Assembly: GCF_017498545.1 (NCBI RefSeq)
Contig: NZ_CP071793.1
Coordinates: 2,604,001-2,668,000 of the forward strand
Direction: 5' to 3'
DNA: 64,000 nucleotides
Source of the DNA: Sulfidibacter corallicola
Lineage (GTDB): Bacteria > Acidobacteriota > Holophagae > Acanthopleuribacterales > Acanthopleuribacteraceae
Shown here: one piece after another, positions 42,327 through 51,501 of the stretch
How the letters are laid out: each line of letters starts with the position of its first letter
Numbering within the stretch: position 1 is the first letter of the stretch
The notes under the pieces: generated by a model
What the model saw: only the letters and a program-made list of their open reading frames with translations
The model's database searches: none
Told to the model about the DNA's origin: nothing
Program-made: the position numbers and the translations under genes

Positions 42327-43394
42327 ATGGGTCACCACGACAGGCGTCTATACCAAAACGCGATGTACCGCTCCGGTGCGGTCGACCTGACGCATGACGA
42401 CCTTCAGTTGATTACCAGCGCCATGAAGGCCGGCCAAGAGTACGCGATTTCGGGAGACGTCGCCGGCATCGCCGAGAAAATCCTGGCCATCCTGAAGCTG
42501 CATCCCCATTTCAACGGCGTGGATCGGGTGTGCCTCGCCAGGAAGGTCGGTCACACCAATCAGCTTCTGGTGCTTGATTCGAGCATGATTCCCATTGCCG
42601 AGAACCTGATGGGCGGCGGCTATCGCTGCTACGTGGATGCCCACGGCTCCCTGTTCTCCCTCAAGGCCGGCGAGATGCGGATCCTCCACGACGTCACCGA
42701 GATTACCGACTCCTACCATCTGCAAAGCCGCCCGGTGCAGCGGTCCCTGCGCTACATCGGCGAAATGGGGTTCAGGAGCGGGCTCTGCATTCCCTGCACC
42801 TTCAAGGACGAGTTGTTGGGTTATCTCTTCATGAACTCCAGTCAGCCGATCTACTTCCACCTGCCGCGAAACCAAGACTACCTCATCTATTCCCAATTGG
42901 TTCAGATCGCCACGAGCATCATTCAACGGTACCGACTCCCCGCCTCCTACGAGGGCCTGCCGGAATTGGCCTACCTGTACTGCTGGGACAGCCGCATCTT
43001 CAATACTTCGTTCTTCGCCAAGCACCTGACTCGGGTTCTCACCGAACAGTTTCATACCGAATTACCCGTCGAAGTCACGGCGGCGCAGAACATCCCGACC
43101 TTTCTGTATTCACCGACGATGATGGTGTTCTTCGTCTGGCACGCACTGGTCCAATTGCAGGTTCAGGACAAGCTGACCGCGCTCCGGATCCACGTCGAAC
43201 CGACCGCAGACGGGGACCTCGTCGGCCGGCTCGGATTGGAAGGCACCACCCCCCATGCCTACCTGGTCCCGCCGATCCTGGAGCAGGCACAGGCCATTGG
43301 ATATCGCGCGGAAGTTTCGGACGGCACGCTTTCCTATTACTGGAAAAAGGACGAACCGGCCAGGGGCCGCACGGACATCCTCTACAGCGTCTGA
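42327..43394 (+). CDS. GAF-like sensor protein, function unknown
   Basis: 355 residues, cytoplasmic. The middle (about 50-190) reads as a GAF-type fold: VDRVCLARKVGHTNQLLVLD, a DAHGSLFSLKAGEMRIL segment, then RSLRYIGEMGFRSGLCIP and ELLGYLFMNSS, the last being the typical GAF ending. The C-terminal part (about 230-340) has FFVWHALVQLQVQDKLTALR and could be a degenerate HATPase-like domain, but there is no clear N- or G-box. No output domain (HTH, GGDEF) is visible. GGAGG lies 4-5 bases before the ATG. It is followed at 220 bp by the ATP-grasp gene on the same strand. Confidence 0.65.
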   Translation: MGHHDRRLYQNAMYRSGAVDLTHDDLQLITSAMKAGQEYAISGDVAGIAEKILAILKLHPHFNGVDRVCLARKVGHTNQLLVLDSSMIPIAENLMGGGYRCYVDAHGSLFSLKAGEMRILHDVTEITDSYHLQSRPVQRSLRYIGEMGFRSGLCIPCTFKDELLGYLFMNSSQPIYFHLPRNQDYLIYSQLVQIATSIIQRYRLPASYEGLPELAYLYCWDSRIFNTSFFAKHLTRVLTEQFHTELPVEVTAAQNIPTFLYSPTMMVFFVWHALVQLQVQDKLTALRIHVEPTADGDLVGRLGLEGTTPHAYLVPPILEQAQAIGYRAEVSDGTLSYYWKKDEPARGRTDILYSV

Positions 43395-43613
43395 TTTCCG
43401 GTTGGCGCCGGCGCATTTTGAGTTCTCCAGCCTGTCCGATTTTGATAGAGTGAAGGGCTCCGAAGGACATGTTCGCCCGCCGCGGGCTCGGCGCTTTTTC
43501 GCTTCGGTCCTCCGTTCGTCGGGGCACCGGCTCCGCCTCCGCGGCCCTCGCCGTTCGAACCCCTCGTTCGTGCACCGTTGCGGTGTTCGAACGATCCGTG
43601 GAGGCTGATTGCC

Positions 43614-44837
43614 ATGGTCAACGTCGCTTTCGTAGCGCCCTTTTTCCTGCGCGCCACCCTTCAATTCATCGATGGCGCCGCCAGTTTGTCCGGTGTCCGC
43701 CTGGCGCTGATCACCCAGGACCACTTGGAAAAAGTGCCGCCGGATTTGCGCGCCAAACTGGCCTATTTCGATCGCATCGACAACGCCCTCGACGCGACGC
43801 AGATCCAAGACGCGGTGCGGCGAGCCGCCCAAAAGCTGGGCCCCGTGACGCGCCTCCTGGGCACCTTGGAAGATCTGCAGGAAATCCTGGCCGAAGTGCG
43901 CCAAACACTGAACATTTCGGGAATGGGCACCACGGCGGCCACCAACTTCCGCCAGAAATCCCGCATGAAGGAGATCCTGCGCGCCTCGGGAATCCCATGT
44001 GCCCGCCACTGCCTGGCCACCCACGCCGCCGAAGTCAACGCGTTTGCGGAAAAGATCGGCTTTCCCCTCGTCGCCAAGCCGCCCGCGGGAGCCGGCACAC
44101 GCCATACCACCCAAATCAACGGTCGCGACGAGCTGGCATCCTATCTGGCCCGTCACGAACCGACCACCGCGTTCCCGATCCTGTTCGAAGAGTTCGTCAT
44201 GGGCAACGAGCACACCTTCGAGTCGATGTGGATTCGCGGACACATGGTCTGGCACTCGCTGACCCGCTACTTCCCCAGCCCGCTCGAAGTCCTCAAAAAC
44301 CCTTGGATCCAGTGGTGCATCCTGTTGCCGCGCGAAATCGATCATCCACACTTCGACGACATCCGCGAAATCGCGGCCGCGGCCAATCGCGCGCTGGGCA
44401 TCGACACCGGCCTCACCCACCTGGAGTGGTTTCGCCGGATGGACGGCAGCGTGGCGGTCAGCGAAGTGGCCGCGCGCCCGCCGGGCGGTCAGCTCACCAG
44501 CATCACCGGCTTCGCGCACGACTTCGACATCCACCGCGCCTGGGCCAGGCTGATGGTTTTCGGCGAGTTGGATCCCCCCAAGCGAGCCTACGCCGCGGGT
44601 GCGGCCTTCATCCGCGCGCAGGGCTCCGGTGACCGCATCGAGGCCATCCACGGCGTCGACAAGATCCAAGAAGAGCTGGAACCCCTCATCGTGGAAATGA
44701 AAATGCCGCAAATCGGCGCGCCGCCGTCGGGCACCTACGAGGGCGAAGGCTACATTCTCCTGCGGCACCCGATCACGGCGGTGGTCGAAAAGGCGTTGTT
44801 CCACATCATCACCACGATCCGCGTCGAGCTCGGCTAA
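43614..44837 (+). CDS. ATP-grasp-domain ligase-like enzyme
   Basis: 407 residues with the ATP-grasp order. There is a pre-ATP-grasp domain (about 1-100), then TNFRQKSRMKEILRASGIP, the nucleotide Lys in FPLVAKPPAGAGTRHT, the Glu pair in ILFEEFVMGNEHTFES, and the Mg-binding end VAVSEVAARPPGGQ with Glu and Arg. ATP-grasp enzymes make an acyl-phosphate and join it to an amine, thiol or CO2; peptide ligases and carboxylases are the commonest. The substrate is unknown. The start at 43614 has GGAGG 9 bases upstream; the frame is open to 43578. It sits between the GAF-like and acyl-CoA synthetase genes on the same strand, with gaps too long to prove an operon. Confidence 0.85.
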   Translation: MVNVAFVAPFFLRATLQFIDGAASLSGVRLALITQDHLEKVPPDLRAKLAYFDRIDNALDATQIQDAVRRAAQKLGPVTRLLGTLEDLQEILAEVRQTLNISGMGTTAATNFRQKSRMKEILRASGIPCARHCLATHAAEVNAFAEKIGFPLVAKPPAGAGTRHTTQINGRDELASYLARHEPTTAFPILFEEFVMGNEHTFESMWIRGHMVWHSLTRYFPSPLEVLKNPWIQWCILLPREIDHPHFDDIREIAAAANRALGIDTGLTHLEWFRRMDGSVAVSEVAARPPGGQLTSITGFAHDFDIHRAWARLMVFGELDPPKRAYAAGAAFIRAQGSGDRIEAIHGVDKIQEELEPLIVEMKMPQIGAPPSGTYEGEGYILLRHPITAVVEKALFHIITTIRVELG

Positions 44838-45067
44838 CCCGTTTCTTTCGAAAAACATGCAATACATCAAACGGATCGACCCGGTGGCCCCACCGGGGGT
44901 GCGACTGGGGAAACCCGGCCAAACAGGTTCATGAACCCCCATTCACTTCGTCCTGTTCTCCGCTCCCCGCTTTGTGTTAGGTTTTTGGACGGCCCCTCTA
45001 CCTTCGCCCCCATCACGCGGTTTCGCCCTTCCCGGGCCTCCCGCTCGAGATCCAGGAGTGCTTCCCC

Positions 45068-47014
45068 ATGCTTGTTTCCGGACCTACCATCCCCGTTGAA
45101 CCCATCGCCTCGCGAGCGCGAACCCTGGGCGACCTACTGACGGTGCGTGCGGCCCACACTCCGGATCGCCCGGCCATGTTCTTCAAAACGAAAGCAGCCG
45201 CCGGCAAGGACCACTGGGAAGGCCTGACCTGGTCCGAGATGGACTACCGGGCCCGCCAGGTAGCCCATGCGCTGCTGGACCTGGGTCTCGAGCCGGGCGA
45301 TACCGTGGCCATTCTGGGCCCGACCCAACCGGCCTGGTGCATCTACGACATGGGAGCCCAACTGGCGGGCATGGTCACCGTCGGTGTCTACCCGCGCCAA
45401 GCACCCGAACAGGTGGCCTACGTGCTGGAGCACAGCGACGCCAAGGTCATGTTCGTGGACGGCACCGACGAGCTGAAAACCACCCTCGAAGCGGTGCGGA
45501 ACAACGAGAAGTTGCTGGGCATCGTCCCATGGAACGAACTGTCCTATCGCGCCAACCGCGATCAGGACGCGCGTTTCCTGTCGCCCACCCAGTTCCAGAA
45601 AGGGGTCCTGGATCCCGATCGGGTAGAGGCCATCCAAACCGCGATCACCCCCGACCACACCGCGATCTTGATCTACACCTCGGGCACGACCGGCCGTCCG
45701 AAAGGGGCCATGATCAGCCACGCCAACATCCTGGCCATGCTGCCCTCGATCGAGAAAGTGTTTCAACTCTACGAGAACGATCTGTTCCTGAGTTTCCTGC
45801 CGATGGGCCATGTGACCGAGCGCGTGCTCTCCTTTTATTTCCGCATCGACACCGGGGTCGCCGCCGCCTACGCCACCAGCATCGGCAACGTGCTGAACGA
45901 GGTCAAGGAGGTGCAGCCCACCGTCTTCGGCTCGGTCCCGCGCATCTTCGAAAAGGCGTACAACAAGGTGCACAACCAAATCGAGTCACAATCCCTGCCC
46001 ATTCGGACCCTGTTCCACTGGGCCGGAAACCTTTCCAATAAACGCCTGAAATACACGCTCGAAGGATATAACGCACCTTTGACCCTCGAGGCGGGCTACC
46101 AGCTAGCCAACGCGGTGATTTTCAAGAAGATCCACGATGCGTTCGGCGGGCGCATCCGCATGTTCATCACGGGCGCGGCCCCGATTTCCAAAGAGATTCT
46201 GGCCTTCTTCTGGGGCCTGGGCCTCCCGATCTACGAGGCCTACGGGATGACCGAGGCGACGGTGTTGACCCACATGAATCCCGCGGGCGCGCCACGTCTT
46301 GGCACGGTCGGCCTGCCGCTTCCCGGACTGGAACAGCGCATCGCCGAGGACGGCGAAATCCTGTTGCGCGGCAAAACGGTCTTCAAGGGCTATTACAAAA
46401 ACGACGCGGCCACGCAGGAGGCCATCGTCGACGGATGGCTGCATACCGGCGATATCGGTTCCATCGACGAGGCCGGGTACCTGCGCATCACCGACCGCAA
46501 AAAGCACCTGATCATCACCGCCGGCGGGAAAAACGTGGCGCCGGCGAGCATCGAGCGCGCGATCAAGAACCAGAGCCCCCTGATCAGTCACGTTCACGCC
46601 CACGGCGATCGCCGCCCCTACATATCGGCGCTGATCGCCCCCAGTCCGATCGAGACGTTGGAATGGGGCGCCGCCCGTCAAATCATCGGGAACGAAGAAA
46701 AAGACAAACTGGTCGAAGAGCTGATGGCGAACCCGCAGTCGCGATCGATGGCACTCAACGCCGCGATGGCCAAGATCGTGGCCAACAAGGCCTTCCGCAT
46801 GGTGTTCCTGGAAGCCGTAAAAGCGGGCAATCACCTGTTGGCCCGAGCCGAGCGCGTGCGTCGCTACTGCGTACTCGAACGCGATTTCAGCTTGGAGCAC
46901 GGCGAGTTGACGCCAACCATGAAACTGAAGCGCAAGACGGTGGAGAAGCTCCACTCGGTCCTGTTCGAAAAGGTCTACGACGACCCCAATTTCGCCATCG
47001 ACGTGGAACACTGA
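45068..47014 (+). CDS. Long-chain fatty-acid-CoA ligase (AMP-forming)
   Basis: 648 residues of ANL superfamily, long-chain (FadD15-like) branch. Core motifs: ILIYTSGTTGRPKGAM (P-loop), FLPMGHVTERVLSFYF, IYEAYGMTEAT (A5), LLRGKTVFKGYYKN, WLHTGDIGSIDEAGYLRITDRKKHL with the hinge Asp, and ITAGGKNVAPASIE. Near the end KLKRKTVEK carries the catalytic-type Lys. It activates long-chain fatty acids to acyl-CoA for degradation or lipid synthesis. AGGAG lies about 9 bases before the ATG at 45068. No carrier protein is fused. Confidence 0.94.
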   Translation: MLVSGPTIPVEPIASRARTLGDLLTVRAAHTPDRPAMFFKTKAAAGKDHWEGLTWSEMDYRARQVAHALLDLGLEPGDTVAILGPTQPAWCIYDMGAQLAGMVTVGVYPRQAPEQVAYVLEHSDAKVMFVDGTDELKTTLEAVRNNEKLLGIVPWNELSYRANRDQDARFLSPTQFQKGVLDPDRVEAIQTAITPDHTAILIYTSGTTGRPKGAMISHANILAMLPSIEKVFQLYENDLFLSFLPMGHVTERVLSFYFRIDTGVAAAYATSIGNVLNEVKEVQPTVFGSVPRIFEKAYNKVHNQIESQSLPIRTLFHWAGNLSNKRLKYTLEGYNAPLTLEAGYQLANAVIFKKIHDAFGGRIRMFITGAAPISKEILAFFWGLGLPIYEAYGMTEATVLTHMNPAGAPRLGTVGLPLPGLEQRIAEDGEILLRGKTVFKGYYKNDAATQEAIVDGWLHTGDIGSIDEAGYLRITDRKKHLIITAGGKNVAPASIERAIKNQSPLISHVHAHGDRRPYISALIAPSPIETLEWGAARQIIGNEEKDKLVEELMANPQSRSMALNAAMAKIVANKAFRMVFLEAVKAGNHLLARAERVRRYCVLERDFSLEHGELTPTMKLKRKTVEKLHSVLFEKVYDDPNFAIDVEH

Positions 47015-47451
47015 CCGACAACGCGTTCGATTTGTCTCCGTTGCCTCCGCGACCTTCACCGTCACCGCCGATCGGGGTGGAACTCGACCTTCCCGGCTCG
47101 GGTCGCGCGCGTTTCCAGCCAGCCGGGCCGTTTCGGAAGCTACAATGCTTCCCTTTCTGGATGGGCCCGAGCTAGAATGTCCCTGCTCTGCGCCGCCGCG
47201 GTCTTCGCGACCCGAATCGCGAAACACCGAGGCGGTTGCGAATCCCTAAACGGGGCCGTAATGCAGACTCGGTTTTTCTTTCCTCGAGGTTCCCGAAGAC
47301 CGCAAAGGGAACAAACGCCGAAACAGGTTGAGCGGGACCAATCAGGCGCTCGTTCCGTCACGCAAAGCCATGCCTTTCGAACCAAACACAACCTTTTGAG
47401 TGTCAGAGCGTTATCAACAATGAGCTACTTTTGTTTCACGGAAGGTCCTCC
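47015..47451 (+). other. 437-bp intergenic region with one small hairpin
   Basis: No convincing gene. GGAAGC-TACAAT-GCTTCC at 47135-47152 is a perfect 6-bp hairpin followed by CTTTCT and may help end the acyl-CoA ligase transcript; alternatively TACAAT is a -10-like hexamer. The GGAAGG ribosome site of the next gene is at the right edge. Confidence 0.4.
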
Positions 47452-48417
47452 ATGAACCCGGTCCGCCTTGGACTTTGGACACTTTGCCTCTTCGGCGCCG
47501 GCATCGGCTTTTTCCAAGCGAAACCCGCGAAAGGCCCGCAGCCCGCCTCGCCACCCTGCCCCGAATTCGAAACCGGGGTTTCGCGTGGTTGGGTAAAGCC
47601 CGCATTCATCGACGAGGCCTCCGGAATCGTCGCCAGCCGCGACACACCCGGCGTGTTCTGGGTCCACAACGACTCCGGCGACATCTCCCGCGTTTTCGCC
47701 ATCGACGAGGCGGGAACCCTGTTGGCCACCTGCGAACTGGCCTGCGTGGACGCCCGGGACTGGGAAGACATCTCCATCGGCCCGGGTCCCGAACCGGACA
47801 GGGACTACCTGTACATCGGCGACGTGGGCGACAACAAGGCCAAACGCGACCTGATCCACGTCTATCGCGTGCCGGAACCTCGAGTGGACCCCACCAAATC
47901 GGGCGTGTCGATGATGCTGAACCAGGTGGAAACCATCACCCTGGCCTTTCCCGATCACCCCCGCGACGTGGAAACCCTCATGGTCGACCCACTCTCCGGC
48001 GACCTCTACCTGATCAGCAAACGGGAAACGCCCTCGCGGATCTATCGGGTACCCTATCCCCAATCGACCACGTCGACCAACGAGCTCCAACTCGTGGGCA
48101 CGCTGCCCTGGGGTTGGGCCGTCGGCGGCGACATCTCGCCCGACGGTCAATGGATCCTGATCAAAGGCTACTTCAACGCGGGTCTATGGCGAAAACAACC
48201 CGGCCAACCGCTGTGGTCGGCATTCGCCCAGGAGCAATGCCAGATCACCCTGAGAAGCGAACCCCAAGGCGAAGCGATCGGGTTCCGCGCCGACGGATGT
48301 GGCTTCTACACCCTGTCCGAACACATCAACCAGCCGCTTTACTACTACAAGCCCTTGGCGCCCTGCACCCCCGCGCCGGTTCCGGTCCGGGAGGTGAGAA
48401 GCGAGCAGGGGCGCTGA
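47452..48417 (+). CDS. Exported beta-propeller-like protein
   Basis: 321 residues. An N-terminal signal-like segment (MNPVRLGLWTLCLFGAGIGF) is followed by a repeated-blade protein: EASGIVASRDTPGVFWVHND, DARDWEDISIGPG, DYLYIGDVGDNKAKRD, VETLMVDPLSGDLYLISKRE, and a C-terminal DGCGFYTLSEHINQPLYYY strand. The string YIGDVGDN is typical of a family of secreted bacterial propellers of unknown role. Several Cys pairs (CP, CELAC, C in EQCQ, DGC) suggest disulfides outside the cytoplasm. GGAAGG lies 7 bases before the ATG at 47452. Confidence 0.72.
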   Translation: MNPVRLGLWTLCLFGAGIGFFQAKPAKGPQPASPPCPEFETGVSRGWVKPAFIDEASGIVASRDTPGVFWVHNDSGDISRVFAIDEAGTLLATCELACVDARDWEDISIGPGPEPDRDYLYIGDVGDNKAKRDLIHVYRVPEPRVDPTKSGVSMMLNQVETITLAFPDHPRDVETLMVDPLSGDLYLISKRETPSRIYRVPYPQSTTSTNELQLVGTLPWGWAVGGDISPDGQWILIKGYFNAGLWRKQPGQPLWSAFAQEQCQITLRSEPQGEAIGFRADGCGFYTLSEHINQPLYYYKPLAPCTPAPVPVREVRSEQGR

Positions 48418-48580
48418 GGCCCACGTGGGTCACGACCCCCATCCTCAAACTTTCCAACCGTTTCCAGGGTCCTTCATCAGATGCGCCGCTTCGCGGGAAT
48501 CTTTGACATGGGGTCGTTGTTGACCTAACCGCCGAACGAATCACACCCGACCACGCGTCGGAACACGAGGGAGACAGTCC

Positions 48581-49348
48581 ATGCGCCACACCCTTTCGGT
48601 CCTGCTCTTTTTGGGATGGTTCCACGCCGCTTTCGGCCAATCTTCGCCGGCGGCACAAATCGAAACGCTCAACAAGGGTATCCAAACCGTGTACGACGCG
48701 ATCGTGGCCGAGGACGGCTCGGTCGATTACGCCGAACTCCATCGGCGCCCCGAACTGCAGGCGCACCTGCAGGCCTTCATCGACTTCATTCGCGACTTCG
48801 ATCCCGATACGCTTTCCGACACGACCGAAAAAATCGCGCTACTCTCCAACACCTACAACGTCTTCACCCTCGCCGGTGTCAACCGCGCCTGGCCGGTCCC
48901 TTCGGTGCGAAAAATTCGCCCCATGTTCGGCTTCTTCACCAAGAAGGAGTGGCGTGTCGGCGGCCGAAAGGTCTCGCTCAACAACGTGGAAAGCGATTGG
49001 CTGCGCCCCATGGACGTCCGCATCCACTTCATCATCAACTGCGCCTCGGTCTCCTGTCCGCGCCTGGACAAGCGCGTCCTGACCGCCGAAAACGTGGAAA
49101 CGGTCATGGAAGAAGCCACCCTGCGTTTTCTGAACAACAAAGACAAGAACGTGTTCGACGAAACCCGCCGCGAGTGGCACCTTTCGAAGATTTTCGATTG
49201 GTACCAAAAGGATTGGGGCAAACAACCGGACGTGGTGGCCTTCGTTCACAAGTACCGGCCCGACCTGAAAGGCTGGGAACCGCAGCGCATTCGCTATCTC
49301 GAATACGACTGGGCCCTGAACGGATCGGTGAGCGGCGAAACCAACTGA
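48581..49348 (+). CDS. Exported DUF547 protein
   Basis: 255 residues. A signal peptide (MRHTLSVLLFLGWFHAAFGQ) is followed by DUF547 features: LLSNTYNVFTLAGV (the NAYN-like block), the conserved VSLNNVES block and HFIINCASVSCPRL with its two Cys, then LSKIFDWYQKDWG. DUF547 proteins are related to papain-like/transglutaminase folds, and their biochemical role is not established. The ATG follows GGGAGA by about 6 bases. It converges with the VOC gene, 39 bp apart. Confidence 0.87.
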   Translation: MRHTLSVLLFLGWFHAAFGQSSPAAQIETLNKGIQTVYDAIVAEDGSVDYAELHRRPELQAHLQAFIDFIRDFDPDTLSDTTEKIALLSNTYNVFTLAGVNRAWPVPSVRKIRPMFGFFTKKEWRVGGRKVSLNNVESDWLRPMDVRIHFIINCASVSCPRLDKRVLTAENVETVMEEATLRFLNNKDKNVFDETRREWHLSKIFDWYQKDWGKQPDVVAFVHKYRPDLKGWEPQRIRYLEYDWALNGSVSGETN

Positions 49349-49387
49349 GTGGCGACGAGCGGGGCGCTCTGCCGAAGCCCCGCACCT

Positions 49388-49783
49388 TCACGGCGTAGAT
49401 TCGGACTTGCGCCAGCCTCCGGCGCCGGGATCGCGCTCGGTCAAGCCGAAAAGGGTTCCTTCGACGTCCTTGCAATAGGCCAGGTATCCCACGCCGGGGA
49501 TCGTCATCTTTTCGGTCACTACCTCGCCGCCGTGATGGCGAACCTTGTCGAGGTATTCGTCGAGATCGGTGACCTCGATAGTGTTGACGGTGCCGCTGAA
49601 CCATTCGTTGGGACGAAAGAACCCGCCGTCGATGCCGGGTTCGGTGTCCGGTCCGGTTTGGACGGCCCAATACTCGACCGGCCCTTCCAGCTTGGTGGTT
49701 TTCCAGCCAAAGATCTTCTCGTAGAAGGGAATGACTTTTTCCGGTTCATTGGCGCTGATTTCGAAATGGGTCACTTTCGGCAT
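49388..49783 (-). CDS. VOC/glyoxalase-like domain protein
   Basis: 131 residues, a single VOC unit of two beta-alpha-beta-beta-beta modules. It opens with VTHFEISANEPEKVIPFYEKIFGWKTTKLEG and continues with YWAVQTGPD, GIDGGFF, the second module TVNTIEVTDLDEYLDKVRHHGGEVV, and the ending GYLAYCKDVEGTLFGLTE. The metal-ligand positions (His in VTHFEIS, Glu in LFGLTE) look kept. VOC enzymes include glyoxalase I, dioxygenases and antibiotic-resistance proteins; the substrate is unknown. GGAGGAG lies immediately upstream of the ATG. Confidence 0.88.
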   Translation of the reverse strand: MPKVTHFEISANEPEKVIPFYEKIFGWKTTKLEGPVEYWAVQTGPDTEPGIDGGFFRPNEWFSGTVNTIEVTDLDEYLDKVRHHGGEVVTEKMTIPGVGYLAYCKDVEGTLFGLTERDPGAGGWRKSESTP

Positions 49784-50003
49784 CTGCTCCTCCGAGGAGA
49801 AAGAAATGGGGCCGGCATTCGGTCGGCAACGGGTCCGAAACAGGCATGGGATATGGCTTGAAAGGGTTGCGTCGAGCCTAGCATATCGGCAACGGCCGGA
49901 TCAAAACAAATCCAGATCCCAGCGGGCCTGAGCGGTGATTCCGCGGATCGGAACGACCGGTGCGTCCCCACCCGGATCACCGAATGAAGATTCTTCCACG
50001 CGC

Positions 50004-51203
50004 TCAAACGCGTCGCGCCGCCGCGATCATCTCCGACCAACTGGGCTCCTTGCCCTGCATGAAGATGCCCAACGCGAACACCTTGCCCGCCACCTGGCGC
50101 ATCATCCAACAGGCCACCACCAGGCTAGCCAACGCCACCGCCATCTCCCAGGCCGGCACCTCCGCCAACACCAGACGAGCCGGCATCACGCCCGCACTGG
50201 TCAACGGGAACATCCCCAGCAGACGGAACCCCCAATGTTCGGGGTTCGTGAACACCAGAAAGCCGACCGCCACCGGAATCATCGGCACGAACATGAACGC
50301 GTTGCGCGCACTGTTCATGGGATCGTTGATCGTGGCCGCCACCGCCGCAAACGCGGTGAACCAGAACAGGAAGCCCAGCACCGCCAGCGACACCATCTTG
50401 AGCGCCAACCCAACATCGACCACCTCCAGGGCCAAAGGCACGTCCACCCCCAGCCGCTGGAGGATCAGGACCGCGATGAACGAACTGACCGCGTAAATCG
50501 CCACGTTCACCAACGCCAGCCCGGCCATGCCCAGGATCTTGCCGTCGATCCAAATGCGGGGCGAAATCGCCGCCACCAACTGCTCGGTCACGCGCAACTG
50601 CTTTTCACCCGTTATCGCGGAAAACAAATAGGCGTTGCCCACGAAAATCGCCATCAGCATGAATCCGATACAGACGAAACTGAGGATCATGCGCTCGCGA
50701 AAGCCACCGCCGTCATCGCGCAACGCCGACAAGGTCAAGGGAAACGGCGCCATCATTTCGGCGAACGCCTCCTGCGACACACCGCTCCGATCCAACTGTA
50801 CCGAGAGTCGCGCGATCGCCAGCAGCTTTTCCAGCTCGGCGCGCCAGTGCGGCTCGCGCAGGACCACCAACTCGGCATCTTCCACGCCCCGCACGATCAA
50901 CAACCCGTCCAGTTCCTTGGCGGCGACGGCCTCGCGCAGATCCGATTCCGCCTCCTCGGGCAGCGCGTCGACCACGGCCAGGCTGGAGGTCTCGGGAATC
51001 ACCAGCATCAGCTCGGATTGGTTAATCAGCTTGACCTGGGCGGGCTCGCCCTGGCTGCCCGCACCACGGATCATCCAGTTCAGGCCCAACAGGAGGCCGA
51101 CCGTCAATCCCAGTGAAACCATCATTTCGCGCGGCTTGAAAAAACGCATGAATTCCCAGCGCGTGACCTCGAAGGTCAAACGCCATTGACTTTGCTTGCT
51201 CAT
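50004..51203 (-). CDS. ABC-2-type transporter permease
   Basis: 399 residues. One N-terminal TM (about 28-44, MMVSLGLTVGLLLGLNWMI), a large extracytoplasmic domain of about 130 residues, then about five TM helices (from about 175: MILSFVCIGFMLMAIFVGNAYL; VNVAIYAVSSFIAVLIL; SLAVLGFLFWFTAFAAV; FMFVPMIPVAVGFLVF; MAVALASLVVACWMM). This is the NatB-like layout of ABC-2 exporters. The ATG at 51203 is preferred because GAGAGG is 9 bases upstream; an ATG at 51212 also exists. It pairs with the ATPase encoded 298 bp upstream. As the last gene of the NRPS-led gene row it is a candidate exporter of, or resistance to, the product. Confidence 0.88.
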   Translation of the reverse strand: MSKQSQWRLTFEVTRWEFMRFFKPREMMVSLGLTVGLLLGLNWMIRGAGSQGEPAQVKLINQSELMLVIPETSSLAVVDALPEEAESDLREAVAAKELDGLLIVRGVEDAELVVLREPHWRAELEKLLAIARLSVQLDRSGVSQEAFAEMMAPFPLTLSALRDDGGGFRERMILSFVCIGFMLMAIFVGNAYLFSAITGEKQLRVTEQLVAAISPRIWIDGKILGMAGLALVNVAIYAVSSFIAVLILQRLGVDVPLALEVVDVGLALKMVSLAVLGFLFWFTAFAAVAATINDPMNSARNAFMFVPMIPVAVGFLVFTNPEHWGFRLLGMFPLTSAGVMPARLVLAEVPAWEMAVALASLVVACWMMRQVAGKVFALGIFMQGKEPSWSEMIAAARRV

Positions 51204-51501
51204 GATTGCCATCCTCTCGTTTCAGCCTTGAACCTCTCAGCACAAAACCGGGGCACAGGTTCAAAAGTGTGACCCGGGTTTGGATTCGCTCGGGAGGGTT
51301 TCGGACGGTGGAAAAGACCGCTCCACCCACAGGCTCTTCGCCTTTTCTGACAACAGGGGTCCATCCAAAGAATCCCCTTCGGCCGGTGCGTTGGGCGCGG
51401 CTCCCGACAGGTCCTAACCTGGCCGTCGCACCGACCCTGCTGTGAGGGTTCGTTCGCGTCCAAACGCTTCCTGCGCCAAAGCCGCATCACATGATGCCCA
51501 C

